Positions 52,080-61,390 of a stretch of DNA of 64,000 nt are shown here, piece by piece. Made by a program: the position numbers and the translations under genes. Position 1 is the stretch's first letter, and each line of letters starts with the position of its first letter. Location: contig NZ_CP019426.1 in assembly GCF_009834515.1 (NCBI RefSeq), positions 4,905,001 to 4,969,000 of the forward strand. The letters are read 5' to 3'. This stretch comes from Pseudomonas sp. R84 (GTDB taxonomy: Bacteria; Pseudomonadota; Gammaproteobacteria; Pseudomonadales; Pseudomonadaceae). The notes under the pieces were generated by a model that saw nothing but the letters and a program-made list of their open reading frames with translations, was not told where the DNA came from and searched no databases.

Positions 52080-53207
52080 ATGCCCGCCACTTTCACCAAA
52101 AGCGCTCTGGTCCTGAGCCTGCTGCTCGGCCTCGGTCAGGCGCACGCCGCCAGCCAGACTGATCCGAAAGCGATCGCTGCCACCAACGGCATCCCGCACC
52201 CGGCCGTGATTGCTCACCGTGGCGCGTCTTTCGATGCACCGGAATCCACGGCGGCGTCCTACAAACTGGCTCGCGACCTGGGCGCCGATTACCTGGAAAT
52301 GGACCTGCAGCGCAGCAAGGACGGCGTGCTGTTCGCCCTGCACGACGACAATCTGCAACGTACTACTGACGTCGCCACCAAGTTCCCGGAGCGCAAGGAC
52401 GCCTCGGCTACCGCGTTCACCATGGCCGAACTGAAAACCCTCGACGCCGGTAGCTGGTTCAACACCAAGTACCCGGATCGCGCGCGCCCTACTTACGCCG
52501 GACTGAAAATTCTGACACTCGATGAAATCATCGACATCGCCCAGGCTAATCCGCAACACAAGCCGGGCCTGTACATCGAGACCAAAGAGCCGCAACTGTT
52601 TCCCGGGATCGAGAAAGACCTGAAAGAGAAACTGCAGGATCGCGGCTGGCTGAGCCCGGCCGGTTCGAAACTGGCTAAAAGTGCATTGGGTGTTGGTCAG
52701 GGTAAAGGCAAGGTGATCCTGCAGACGTTCGAGAAGAACAGCCTCGCCCTGCTGGAAAAAGAAATGCCGCAGGTGCCGAAGATCCTCCTGCTGTGGGTTG
52801 GCGAAGGCAGCATCGAGCCGAAATCCAAGGTGACGTTTGCCGAGTCCGGCGAGAAAGACAAAAACGCTTTCTATGGCAAACAAGAGCCGAAGTCCGAAGC
52901 TGAGTTCAAGCAGTGGGTGGATTACGCCAAGGCCCAAGGTGCAATCGGCACCGGCCCTTCGGCGAAGCTGACCAAGGGCGGCGATCAGAGTTATTCGGAT
53001 CTGGTGCAACCGTGGATGAATCAGTACACCCACGATCAAGGCCTGCTGGTGCATGTCTATACCGTCGACGAGCCGGTGGACTTCGAGAAAGTCATGGCGG
53101 CCGGTGTCGACGGTATCTTCACCAACCGCGCCAGCGAGCTGTTGAAGTTCTACAAACGCCCGGCGGCCGGCACCGTTGATCAGGTGTTGAAGAACAACGG
53201 TTTCTGA
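52080..53207 (+). CDS. glpQ: Glycerophosphodiester phosphodiesterase, periplasmic
   Basis: A 375-residue GlpQ, which cleaves glycerophosphodiesters to glycerol 3-phosphate plus alcohol. A signal peptide (ALVLSLLLGLGQAHA) is followed by the catalytic AHRGASFDAPESTAASY and YLEMDLQRSKDGVLFALHDDNL (metal-binding E, D, H). The C-terminal part has VYTVDEPVDFEKVMAAGVDGIFTN. AAAGGA precedes ATG 52080; the frame reaching back to 51876 overlaps the divergent gene and is not used. Confidence 0.94.
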   Translation: MPATFTKSALVLSLLLGLGQAHAASQTDPKAIAATNGIPHPAVIAHRGASFDAPESTAASYKLARDLGADYLEMDLQRSKDGVLFALHDDNLQRTTDVATKFPERKDASATAFTMAELKTLDAGSWFNTKYPDRARPTYAGLKILTLDEIIDIAQANPQHKPGLYIETKEPQLFPGIEKDLKEKLQDRGWLSPAGSKLAKSALGVGQGKGKVILQTFEKNSLALLEKEMPQVPKILLLWVGEGSIEPKSKVTFAESGEKDKNAFYGKQEPKSEAEFKQWVDYAKAQGAIGTGPSAKLTKGGDQSYSDLVQPWMNQYTHDQGLLVHVYTVDEPVDFEKVMAAGVDGIFTNRASELLKFYKRPAAGTVDQVLKNNGF

Positions 53208-53248
53208 GTGAACCAGCGCGCGCCTTTCAATCAGGCGCGCGCTGAACA

Positions 53249-54082
53249 TCAAAAGCTTTGCACATTCTCAATTACAGAAATTCCAAGCATGTTTCTCAGC
53301 CCAACTAGGGCTTCAGGTAATGCGCCACCCAATACCAGGAACGTTCTGGCGTTCTGTGGTTGGAGCTCCACACTCTGACGCGCCTGCAAAACAGCTTTGT
53401 ACTTTACGCACTGATAAAGACCTCGAACGATATCCGCTTCATCTGCTGTCGAAGGCTTGACCTCAACGCCGATTACCTCCTTGCCCCGCATGAAGAAAAC
53501 ATCAATCACATCGCCAGATGGCAAACGATGTTCTACCTCAGTAAGTCCTCTCTTGCCTGTCAGATTAAGAATCTCGGGATGTTGGGCAACGAACAACTTG
53601 AGTCGTCTATGTTCTTCTCCCTCGCCGCCGCCGCGGCGTGAGGCTTCTGCCAACAAAGGAGCAAACACTGGTGTCAGCGGTTGCAGGTCTAGAGCCTCCA
53701 ATACCTCGTTCCAGTACTGATACGCATAAACCTCCCTTAACTTGGCGTGGATAATGCTCTCTCGCTCCTTACGCGACTGTCTGCGATAGTTCTTCAGGTC
53801 ATCTATAAACCAATCGATACCTTCACCCGGAATGCGGGTGGCTTTGTTTATCACCAGACTTTGCAATGGGGGGACCCTTTCTTTCCACTGCTCTTCCAGC
53901 TTTTGCAGAGACCTGCCCACACAACCCAAGACAAAGTTCAGGTTTCGTGGATTAGGCATACCCAACTCTTGCGCCAGGTCTTCATAGGTCAGTGGGGTGG
54001 TCGCCAAAGCCTGCCGAACCAGGATCGGAAATGCCAATCTCGCACGTTGTTGAAAAAGCTGATTGCCCCAAAGATTTTCCAT
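53249..54082 (-). CDS. Predicted PD-(D/E)XK nuclease with N-terminal winged-helix segment
   Basis: A 277-residue protein. The N-terminal segment (LAFPILVRQALATTPLTYEDLAQELGMPNPRNLNF ... VPPLQSLVINKATRIPGEGIDWF, about residues 16-92) matches the small domain often fused to HNH or restriction nucleases. The C-terminal part carries E182/E184, D191-x2-D194 (SGDVIDVFF), VEVKPS (E207, K209) and GLYQCVKYKAVL (Q224), a full PD-(D/E)XK site. No methylase or other restriction gene is adjacent. ATG 54082 has AAGGA at usable spacing; an ATG at 54091 is too close to it. Confidence 0.75.
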   Translation of the reverse strand: MENLWGNQLFQQRARLAFPILVRQALATTPLTYEDLAQELGMPNPRNLNFVLGCVGRSLQKLEEQWKERVPPLQSLVINKATRIPGEGIDWFIDDLKNYRRQSRKERESIIHAKLREVYAYQYWNEVLEALDLQPLTPVFAPLLAEASRRGGGEGEEHRRLKLFVAQHPEILNLTGKRGLTEVEHRLPSGDVIDVFFMRGKEVIGVEVKPSTADEADIVRGLYQCVKYKAVLQARQSVELQPQNARTFLVLGGALPEALVGLRNMLGISVIENVQSF

Positions 54083-54296
54083 TCCCGTCATGTCCTTGTT
54101 TCCTGTTGGTATGCAGACCGCTGATCAAAGAGCTCACTTGGATACTTGGAAAGTGAGTGATTTCCAGTTGGAGAAACACCGAATCGTTCACTTGAGCCCA
54201 GGCTCATTGATTAAGCCTGAATTAAGACAGCTTCGATACGCTGAACCCACTTGAATAGCTCAACCCATTCAAACGAACACCTAAAGGAATGAACCG

Positions 54297-54602
54297 ATGA
54301 AAACTTTGACTGCCCTGTTTACCGCCGCTGCCCTGACTCTTACCGCTGGCCTGGCCCAGGCTGATGTTCGCGTTGACCAGATTCCGCAACTGGTCAAGGA
54401 AGGCAAGATCAAGCCACTGGAAGAAATGAACCAGGCTGCGCTGAAACTGCATCCGGGTGCGACTATTACTGACACGGATCTGGATAACCACTTCAATGGT
54501 TATGAGTATGAAGTTGAGCTGCGTTTGGCCGATGGCACTGAATGGGATGTCGACTTCGACGCCACCACCGGCAAGGTGCTGAGCAACAAGCAAGACCACT
54601 GA
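54297..54602 (+). CDS. Periplasmic PepSY-domain protein
   Basis: A 101-residue protein with signal peptide TLTALFTAAALTLTAGLAQA and one PepSY domain (IKPLEEMNQAALKLHPGATITDTDLDNHFNGYEYEVELRLADGTEWDVDFDATTGKVL). PepSY domains occur in protease inhibitors and sensor proteins. AAAGGA precedes the ATG. A terminator follows directly. Confidence 0.88.
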   Translation: MKTLTALFTAAALTLTAGLAQADVRVDQIPQLVKEGKIKPLEEMNQAALKLHPGATITDTDLDNHFNGYEYEVELRLADGTEWDVDFDATTGKVLSNKQDH

Positions 54603-54617
54603 TACCGCGCACAAGCG

Positions 54618-54652
54618 AAAGCCGCACGATTGAAAGATCGTGCGGCTTTTTT
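54618..54652 (+). terminator. Rho-independent terminator of the PepSY gene
   Basis: AAAGCCGCACGAT/ATCGTGCGGCTTT stem with loop TGAAAG, then TTT. Confidence 0.9.
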
Positions 54653-54699
54653 CATGTCTGGTGTTTGGCTTTGTTGATGTGTTGTCAGTGAGATTTTCT

Positions 54700-54905
54700 C
54701 CCCCTCACCTGCCCTCTCCCCCAAGGGGGGCGAGGGGGAAAGGGAGCCGATCGGGGGCTATTCAAGACCTGAGTTAGCCTCGAATTCTTGAAGCTGATCA
54801 GGAAACACCAAGGACCTGAGTACGACTCGATATTTCAGGTCGGCGTAGCTCAAATAGTCACCACGGTCAGTCCCCTCTCCCTCCGGGAAAGGGCTAGGGT
54901 GAGGG
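54700..54905. repeat. MITE-like repeat element, copy 1
   Basis: About 206 bases with inverted ends CCCCTCACCTGCCCTCTCCC and GGGAAAGGGCTAGGGTGAGGG. It shares TCAGGTCGGCGTA and TCAGTCCCCTCTCCC with the copy at 63.69 kb. No coding sequence. Confidence 0.7.
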
Positions 54906-54914
54906 AAAAGGGCA

Positions 54915-55361
54915 TCACGCCGAGGTACTGACCAGCGAACCGGAAGTGCTGCTGTCAGAATCCTGCAACGCCTGCAACAGTGAGGCGGTAGCGGTTGACA
55001 GGGACGCCGAGGTAGCGGTGATCTGCGCTTGTGCGGCGGCTACTTCGGCGGCTTTGGCATTAGAACTTTCCTGCTTCGCCTGCGCCGCTTGCAACGCCTG
55101 CTGTTCTTCCTGCAATTGCTTCTGCAGTTCGGCAATCTGCTTGCGCAGTTCTTTCACCGAATCCGATTCTTCGCTGTTGCTGGAACTGCTGTCACCCGCC
55201 GGAGCGGCCCCACCACCGGCGGTGACTTTACCGGTATCGGCCGTCGCACCCGTGCTGGCGGTTGCTGAGGTAGACGTGTCGTCACCAACGTCACTGATCG
55301 ACGTTTTGCTGGTCGGTGCGCTGACGGTCTGATTGATAGAAACAGAAGTGATGCTGACCAT
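54915..55361 (-). CDS. FlxA-like coiled-coil protein
   Basis: A 148-residue protein, Ser/Thr/Ala rich and highly repetitive, with a central coiled coil (VKELRKQIAELQKQLQEEQQALQAAQAKQ). It resembles the FlxA-like family, whose members are flagellar-regulon or phage-related. It lies beside a chemoreceptor gene but is transcribed separately, 110 bases downstream. Confidence 0.75.
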   Translation of the reverse strand: MVSITSVSINQTVSAPTSKTSISDVGDDTSTSATASTGATADTGKVTAGGGAAPAGDSSSSNSEESDSVKELRKQIAELQKQLQEEQQALQAAQAKQESSNAKAAEVAAAQAQITATSASLSTATASLLQALQDSDSSTSGSLVSTSA

Positions 55362-55471
55362 GGAAAGGCTCCAATGCCGGTTATAGATAACCGGTCATCG
55401 ACCACGGCCGCCTCAATTTGAGATCGACTGTGTACCGACTCGGTATCCGAATCGGTACACGCTCAATAACC

Positions 55472-57094
55472 TCAGGCGCTCAGGCGAGCGGTGACTTCAT
55501 TGAGTTGCCCCGACAGACCATGCAGGTTCTGGCTGGCGCTTTCAGTGCGCTGGACGTTGTCGAGGTTGGTGCTGGCGATCGAGGTGATTTCGGTGAGGTT
55601 GCGCGAGATGTCCTCGGCCACCGAGGTCTGCTCTTCGGCAGCAGTAGCGATCTGACGGTTCATGTCGCGGATCGCTTCCACGGCGTGAGTGATGCGCTCC
55701 AGCATCGCGCCAGCCTGGGTCACTTGCTCAACGCTTTCATCACTGCGCGTCTGGCCGCTGTCGATGGCTTGCGCCGCATCCACCGCACCGGTCTGCACGC
55801 TCTGAATGATCTGGTTGATCTCGATGATCGACTCAGCCGTACGCTGCGCGAGGTTACGCACTTCATCGGCGACCACCGCAAAACCACGCCCGGCCTCGCC
55901 GGCCCGCGCTGCTTCGATCGCAGCGTTAAGCGCCAGCAGGTTGGTCTGTTCGGCGATGCCACGAATCACTTCCAGCACTTTGCCAATGCGGCCGCTGTCG
56001 GCTTCGAGACGACGAATCACCGTGGCGGTATTGGCGATTTCACCGCGCATCTGCGTGATCGAGTGAATGGTGCTCTGCATGACCTTTTCACCCTGCTGGG
56101 CAGACTGGTCGGCATCGTCGGCCGCACGCGCGGCATCGGCGGCGTGACGCGCCACTTCCTGCGCAGTGGCGGACATTTCGTTCATCGCCGTGGCCACCTG
56201 ATCGGTGCGGTTGAACTGCTCGTTGGTGCCGCCGGCCATGGTCGTGGCGATCGCATTCAACTCACCGCTGGCGCTGTCCAGATCACTGGCGCTGCGCTGC
56301 AAACGGGTGAAGGTGTCGGCGAGGAAGTCGCGCAAGGTATTGGCCGCTGCGGCGAGGTTGCCCAGTTCATCCTGACGGTCGCTGACCACACGTTCGGCGA
56401 GTTTGCCGCGACTCAACTGAGTGACGTAATCGATGAGTTTGCGAATCGGCTCGACCAGGTTGCGGTTAACCAGCCACAGACTGAGCAGGCCGATCAACAG
56501 GCCCGACGCGAGCATCACCAGCAGCCCCAGCCACACGGTGCGATCGGCCTCGGCACTGATCAGCGCCGACTGTGCACTACCCTGCTTGCGCAACTCAGCG
56601 ACCAGTTCGCTCATCTGATCGCTGGCGGCGCGGTCAACGCCTTTGACCGCCGCGTCACCCGCCGTCGGATCACCACCGGCAGCCACGTAGGCATCGCGTC
56701 CCCTCTGATAAGCGCTACCCAGTTGACGGTGTTCGTCGCGCAGGCGTTCGATGCGCGATTTCAGGCTGGGCTCAATGCCTTTCTGCCCGGCCAGTTCACC
56801 AAGGATGTTCTGCACATCGCGCTGACGATCTTCGAACTGGCTCCAGTACTTGGCCAGATCCGCCGGTTGCTTGCCGCGCAGCAGGACGTTCTTCCACTCC
56901 TGCACCTGCACCTTGAATTGCAGGTTGGCTTCGTCAATCAGTTGCGAGGTGTGCAAGGGACCGGCGATCAACTGGCTGTAGCTTTGCACGCCGTTGGAAA
57001 GGAAATGAAAACACGCCAGCGCAATCAACAGCACCGCCAGCAGGCTGCCGCTCAGCAGGGCGAGAATTTGCGCTCTCAGGGATTTTTGCAGCAT
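55472..57094 (-). CDS. Methyl-accepting chemotaxis protein
   Basis: A 540-residue transmembrane chemoreceptor. TM1 ([22 protein letters not shown]), a periplasmic four-helix-type sensor of about 155 residues, TM2 ([24 protein letters not shown]), a HAMP domain ([21 protein letters not shown]), and a signalling domain with [22 protein letters not shown] and [20 protein letters not shown]. The ligand is unknown. Confidence 0.93.
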   Translation of the reverse strand: MLQKSLRAQILALLSGSLLAVLLIALACFHFLSNGVQSYSQLIAGPLHTSQLIDEANLQFKVQVQEWKNVLLRGKQPADLAKYWSQFEDRQRDVQNILGELAGQKGIEPSLKSRIERLRDEHRQLGSAYQRGRDAYVAAGGDPTAGDAAVKGVDRAASDQMSELVAELRKQGSAQSALISAEADRTVWLGLLVMLASGLLIGLLSLWLVNRNLVEPIRKLIDYVTQLSRGKLAERVVSDRQDELGNLAAAANTLRDFLADTFTRLQRSASDLDSASGELNAIATTMAGGTNEQFNRTDQVATAMNEMSATAQEVARHAADAARAADDADQSAQQGEKVMQSTIHSITQMRGEIANTATVIRRLEADSGRIGKVLEVIRGIAEQTNLLALNAAIEAARAGEAGRGFAVVADEVRNLAQRTAESIIEINQIIQSVQTGAVDAAQAIDSGQTRSDESVEQVTQAGAMLERITHAVEAIRDMNRQIATAAEEQTSVAEDISRNLTEITSIASTNLDNVQRTESASQNLHGLSGQLNEVTARLSA

Positions 57095-57280
57095 CGAAAG
57101 ATACTCAGGACAAGGATGAGGTACGCCCGGTAAGGCGTGAAATTGTGCCGGACATCCATGTCGGCGAGCCTTGGTTCATGGCCAATGGCGCGCAACCTAA
57201 CGCACCTGTGATCGGCGCGCCAGAGCGCTTCTTGAAGAAAACCAGACCACCGGTAAGTCGCTGATTTGACGTCACTTTGC

Positions 57281-57303
57281 TGTCACATAAACGTCATGTG
57301 ACA
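57281..57303. promoter_or_regulatory. Perfect inverted repeat upstream of the ZntB-like gene
   Basis: TGTCACAT-N7-ATGTGACA, 69 bases before the zntB-like start, in the divergent region with the chemoreceptor gene. An operator role is inferred. Confidence 0.45.
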
Positions 57304-57371
57304 TTGCGATGATGCGGCTCAGTGAACCTGCCATTTGCGCGACCGACGCACCCTCCTCGCAGCGAGCCCTC

Positions 57372-58394
57372 ATGAACCACAGCCTCGACATCAGTCATCG
57401 CGATCCTGATCTGTTTGGCCTGCTCTACGGCTTTCGTTTCCTGCCCGGCGAACGGGGCCGCGAAGTCGATTCGGCCACGGCGCTGCGCTGTTTGCAGGAC
57501 GACAATGAAAATGGCGAATTCCTTTGGCTGCACCTCAATCTTGCCCACGCGGCGTGCGAGCGCTGGATGAAAAGTCATCTGCAATTGCCCGAAGAGTTTT
57601 TCGAGGCGCTGCACGAAGGCTCGCGTTCGACGCGCATCGAGCATGTCGACTCGGCGTTGCTGGCGGTGGTCAACGATGTGGTGTTCAACCTGAGCAGCAT
57701 GGTCTCGTCGGACGTGTCGACGCTGTGGGTCTGTGTGCGCAGCAAACTGATCGTCAGCGCGCGTCTGCAACCGCTGCACTCGGTGGACAAATTGCGCTCG
57801 TCGGTGAAGGCCGGCGAACGCTTTCGTTCGCCCTCGGAACTGCTCGTGCATCTGCTGCGCGATCAGGGCGAAGTGCTCACGCAGATCGTGCGCAAGACCA
57901 GCCTGAGCGTCGACCAGGTCGAGGACGAATTGCTTTCCTCGCGGTTGTCGACCAACCGCGCTGAACTCGGTGCCAATCGCCGCGTGCTGGTGCGTCTGCA
58001 ACGATTGTTGGCACTGGAGCCGGGGTCGTTGCTGCGTCTGCTCAACCGGCCGCCGCCGTGGTTGCAGAAGGAGGACGTCAAGGAACTGCGCAAATCCACC
58101 GAGGAGTTTGCGCTGATCATCAACGACCTCACCGCCCTCGGTGAGCGGATCAAATTGCTCCAGGAAGAGATCGCCGCCAACCTCAACGAACAGAGCAACC
58201 GCACGCTGTTTACTCTGACCGTGGTGACGGTGCTGGCGCTGCCGATCAACATCATTGCCGGTTTTTTCGGGATGAATGTGGGCGGCGTGCCGTTGTCGCA
58301 GGATCCGGAGGGGTTCTGGATATTGGTTGCGCTGGTGGCGACGTTTACCGTGATTGCCGGGCGTTGGGCGTTTCGCAAGCGCGGGGATTATTGA
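57372..58394 (+). CDS. zntB: ZntB/CorA-family divalent metal transporter
   Basis: A 340-residue protein: a soluble N-terminal domain rich in helices, then two C-terminal membrane helices with FFGMNVGGVPLSQDPEGF (the GMN loop) and TLTVVTVLALPINIIAG. The first part (LFGLLYGFRFLPGERGREV ... LWLHLNLAHAACERWM) is closer to ZntB (zinc) than to CorA. The end is KRGDY. Start 57372 (MNHSLDIS) is a choice; an ATG at 57309 exists. Confidence 0.85.
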   Translation: MNHSLDISHRDPDLFGLLYGFRFLPGERGREVDSATALRCLQDDNENGEFLWLHLNLAHAACERWMKSHLQLPEEFFEALHEGSRSTRIEHVDSALLAVVNDVVFNLSSMVSSDVSTLWVCVRSKLIVSARLQPLHSVDKLRSSVKAGERFRSPSELLVHLLRDQGEVLTQIVRKTSLSVDQVEDELLSSRLSTNRAELGANRRVLVRLQRLLALEPGSLLRLLNRPPPWLQKEDVKELRKSTEEFALIINDLTALGERIKLLQEEIAANLNEQSNRTLFTLTVVTVLALPINIIAGFFGMNVGGVPLSQDPEGFWILVALVATFTVIAGRWAFRKRGDY

Positions 58395-58418
58395 CCACGG
58401 AATGCACCGCTCATCCCC

Positions 58419-58508
58419 TGTGGGAGCGAGCCTGCTCGCGAAAGCGATCTGTCATTCAACAATGATGGTGACTGACACTCCGTCTTCGCGAGCAGGCTCG
58501 CTCCCACA
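58419..58508. repeat. REP pair
   Basis: Inverted pair between zntB and the phosphate transporter gene; gtgggagcgagcctgctcgc to gcgagcaggctcgctcccac. Confidence 0.9.
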
Positions 58509-58635
58509 GGGGACCTCAACGGCTTAAGACCGACGGTTGGATTAATCAGCCAAACACTGACATGGCGCAGTCTCTCTGTAACATTCTGCAACGATCATGG
58601 GCGACATTCCTTTCCTCGCTCAGGATTGTCCGCTC

Positions 58636-60249
58636 ATGGCTACTCCCTCCCTGACCGCCAGCCCCGCGTCCGCCGCTAGCGGCAGGCCTGCCCTCGACAA
58701 GAAAACCGGCCCGTTTACCTACGTGATCTTTTTCGCCGTGCTGGCGATGGGAATGCTGTTCACCGCCTACAGCCTGATGCACGACATGCACGAACTCGGC
58801 ACGGTGGTCACCACCTGGACGCCGTTTCTGCTGCTCGGCGTCGCGCTGCTGATTGCCCTGGGTTTCGAGTTCGTCAACGGTTTCCATGACACCGCCAACG
58901 CCGTCGCGACGGTGATCTACACCCACTCGCTGCCACCCAATGTCGCCGTGGTCTGGTCGGGATTCTTCAACTTTCTCGGCGTGCTGCTTTCGAGTGGCGC
59001 GGTGGCGTTCGGCATCATCGCGTTGCTGCCGGTGGAGTTGATTCTGCAGGTCGGTTCGTCCGCTGGCTTCTCGATGATTTTCGCCCTGCTGATCGCGGCG
59101 ATCCTGTGGAACCTCGGCACCTGGTGGCTGGGTTTGCCAGCCTCGTCGTCGCACACCTTGATCGGTTCGATCATCGGCGTCGGTGTGGCCAATGCCCTGA
59201 TGCACGGCCGTGACGGCACCAGCGGTGTCGATTGGGCGCAGGCGACCAAGATCGGTTACGCACTGCTGCTGTCGCCACTGGTGGGTTTCGGCTGTGCGGC
59301 GCTGTTGCTGCTGGCGCTGCGTGCGTTCGTGAAGAATCGCTCGCTGTACAAGGCGCCGGAAGGCAACACGCCGCCGCCATGGTGGATTCGCGGTTTGCTG
59401 ATTCTGACCTGCACCGGTGTGTCCTTCGCTCACGGCTCCAACGACGGGCAGAAAGGCATGGGCCTGATCATGTTGATTCTGGTCGGCACACTGCCAATGG
59501 CCTATGCCTTGAACCGCACCATGCCGGAAGAACAATCGCTGCAGTTCGCCGCCGTGGCGCAAGTCACCCAGCAAGCGCTGGTGAAAAGTGCACCGCTGCC
59601 GACGCCGGCCGATCCGCGTGCAGTGCTCTCCGATTACGTGCGCAGCAAGGACGCCACGCCGCAACTGATCCCCGCCCTCGCCGCCCTCACCGGGCACATC
59701 GGTGAAGAAGTCAAAGGTTACGGTTCGCTGGCAAAAGTCCCGGCCGAAGCCATGGGCAACGTGCGTAACGACATGTACCTGGCCAGCGAAAGCATTCGCC
59801 TGATGGACAAGAACAAGGTCGGCAATTTCGACGCCGACACCAGCGGCAAACTGCAGTTGTTCAAACAGCAGATCGACAACGCCACGCGGTTTATTCCGCT
59901 GTGGGTGAAGATCGCCGTGGCCATCGCGCTGGGACTGGGCACCATGGTTGGCTGGAAGAGGATTGTGGTGACGGTCGGCGAGAAGATCGGCAAGACCCAT
60001 CTGACCTATGCGCAAGGTGCCTCGGCGGAAACCGTGGCCATGCTCACCATCGGTGCGGCGGACATGTTTGGTTTGCCGGTGTCGACGACGCACGTGTTGT
60101 CCTCGGGCGTGGCCGGGACCATGGTTGCCAACGGTGGCGGGTTGCAGATGAAGACCATCCGCAATCTGTTGATGGCGTGGGTGCTGACCCTGCCGGCTGC
60201 GATTCTGCTGTCGGGCAGCCTGTACTGGCTGTTCACCCAGATCTTCTGA
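58636..60249 (+). CDS. pitA: Inorganic phosphate transporter, Pit family
   Basis: A 537-residue PiT-family symporter with two signature motifs, GFHDTANAVATVIYTHSL (first half) and GAADMFGLPVSTTHVLSSG plus SFAHGSNDGQKGMGLI (second half), about ten hydrophobic segments, and a large hydrophilic loop (about residues 295-405) between the halves. It imports phosphate as a metal-phosphate or proton symport. Start 58636 (MATPSLTAS) is preferred; an in-frame ATG at 58597 is possible. Confidence 0.92.
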   Translation: MATPSLTASPASAASGRPALDKKTGPFTYVIFFAVLAMGMLFTAYSLMHDMHELGTVVTTWTPFLLLGVALLIALGFEFVNGFHDTANAVATVIYTHSLPPNVAVVWSGFFNFLGVLLSSGAVAFGIIALLPVELILQVGSSAGFSMIFALLIAAILWNLGTWWLGLPASSSHTLIGSIIGVGVANALMHGRDGTSGVDWAQATKIGYALLLSPLVGFGCAALLLLALRAFVKNRSLYKAPEGNTPPPWWIRGLLILTCTGVSFAHGSNDGQKGMGLIMLILVGTLPMAYALNRTMPEEQSLQFAAVAQVTQQALVKSAPLPTPADPRAVLSDYVRSKDATPQLIPALAALTGHIGEEVKGYGSLAKVPAEAMGNVRNDMYLASESIRLMDKNKVGNFDADTSGKLQLFKQQIDNATRFIPLWVKIAVAIALGLGTMVGWKRIVVTVGEKIGKTHLTYAQGASAETVAMLTIGAADMFGLPVSTTHVLSSGVAGTMVANGGGLQMKTIRNLLMAWVLTLPAAILLSGSLYWLFTQIF

Positions 60250-60264
60250 CGGACGAAGATCCCC

Positions 60265-60353
60265 TGTAGGAGTGAGCCTGCTCGCGATAGCGGTGTATCA
60301 GTCAACATTGATTAAACTGACCCACCGCTATCGCGAGCAGGCTCACTCCTACA
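60265..60353. repeat. REP pair (gtaggagtgagcc variant)
   Basis: Inverted pair between the convergent phosphate transporter and LysR genes. Confidence 0.88.
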
Positions 60354-60373
60354 GTTTTGACCGGAGTTCAGGT

Positions 60374-61270
60374 TTAGAGCGCAGAGCGGATCAGATCGCC
60401 CAGCCAATCCATAAACACCCGCACCCGCAACGGCAAATGCCGCTGTCGCGCATACAGCAATGAAATCCCCATCGCCGGCGCGGTGAATTGCGGCAGCACG
60501 GTCACCAGTTCGCCGTTTTCCAGATGCGGCTGCATGCCGGTTCGCGGTACCTGCGTCAGACCGAAACCGCCGAGGCACGCCGACTCGTAAGCGTCAGTAC
60601 TGTTGACCGTAATGCTGCCCGCCATCGGCAAGCGTTTAACCTGACCGCCCTCCTCGTACACAAAACCTTCCGAACGCGAACCGAGCACGCCAACGTAATG
60701 CACCAGCCGGTGCTGCGCCAGATCCTCCAGCGTTTGCGGCACGCCGTAGCGCTCGAGGTACGCAGGGCTGGCGCAGTTGACCATGGAAAAGTCACCGAGA
60801 TGTCGCGCGACCACCGATTGATCCGGCTGCGCGCCGATGCGCACCACGCAATCGAAGCCCTCGCTGAGCAGATCGACGCGGCGGTCGGTGCTGCTGATTT
60901 CCAGCTCAAGATTCGGGTGACGATCCATGAACTGCGGCAAGCGGGGCATGATCAGGCGCCGCGCGAGAATGTTCGGCAGGTCGACACGAATGCGCCCGGT
61001 CAGAGAGGCCTCGTCCTGACGAAACAAGCCCTCGATCTCATCCATATGCGAGAGCAGATCCTTGCTGCGTTCGTACAGCACCAGTCCGTCCTGCGTCGCC
61101 TGCACCTTGCGTGTGGTGCGTTGCAGCAAGCGCGTGCCGAGTAACGCTTCCAGCGCCTGCACATGTTCCGACACGGTTGATCGCGGCAGCCCGAGACTTT
61201 CCCCGGCGAGGGTGAAACTCGACAGTTCGCTGACTCGGACGAAGGTGCGCAGCAGTTCCAGTTTGTTCAT
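60374..61270 (-). CDS. LysR-family regulator
   Basis: A 298-residue CrgA/DmlR-type LTTR: HTH MNKLELLRTFVRVSELSSFTLAGESLGLPRSTVSEHVQALEALLGTRLLQRTTRK and the domain with SGFDCVVRIG-like EGFDCVVRIGAQPDQSVVARHLGDF. Divergent from the SDR oxidoreductase gene at 61391 (gap 120 bases), which it probably controls. Confidence 0.9.
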   Translation of the reverse strand: MNKLELLRTFVRVSELSSFTLAGESLGLPRSTVSEHVQALEALLGTRLLQRTTRKVQATQDGLVLYERSKDLLSHMDEIEGLFRQDEASLTGRIRVDLPNILARRLIMPRLPQFMDRHPNLELEISSTDRRVDLLSEGFDCVVRIGAQPDQSVVARHLGDFSMVNCASPAYLERYGVPQTLEDLAQHRLVHYVGVLGSRSEGFVYEEGGQVKRLPMAGSITVNSTDAYESACLGGFGLTQVPRTGMQPHLENGELVTVLPQFTAPAMGISLLYARQRHLPLRVRVFMDWLGDLIRSAL

Positions 61271-61390
61271 TAGGCACCTGTCGATTGTTCGGCTAAGCCG
61301 ATCAGTGATTCCGGTTTCACTCTGTTTATCACCTCACGGCGGATAAATAAACTGAGCCCATCACCACTCACCGCAATCGAGGAAGCCTCC

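Noticed and set aside
55418..57133. Plus-strand frame opposite the chemoreceptor gene
   Set aside because: Shadow of the coding strand; no start signal, low-complexity composition.
58576..58592. Possible Pho box (CTGTAAC ... CTGCAAC) before the phosphate transporter gene
   Set aside because: The two halves are 10 bases apart instead of the 11 expected for PhoB, and the second half is a weak match.
58546..60093. Minus-strand frame opposite the phosphate transporter gene
   Set aside because: Very His/Gln/Arg rich shadow without any recognised motif.
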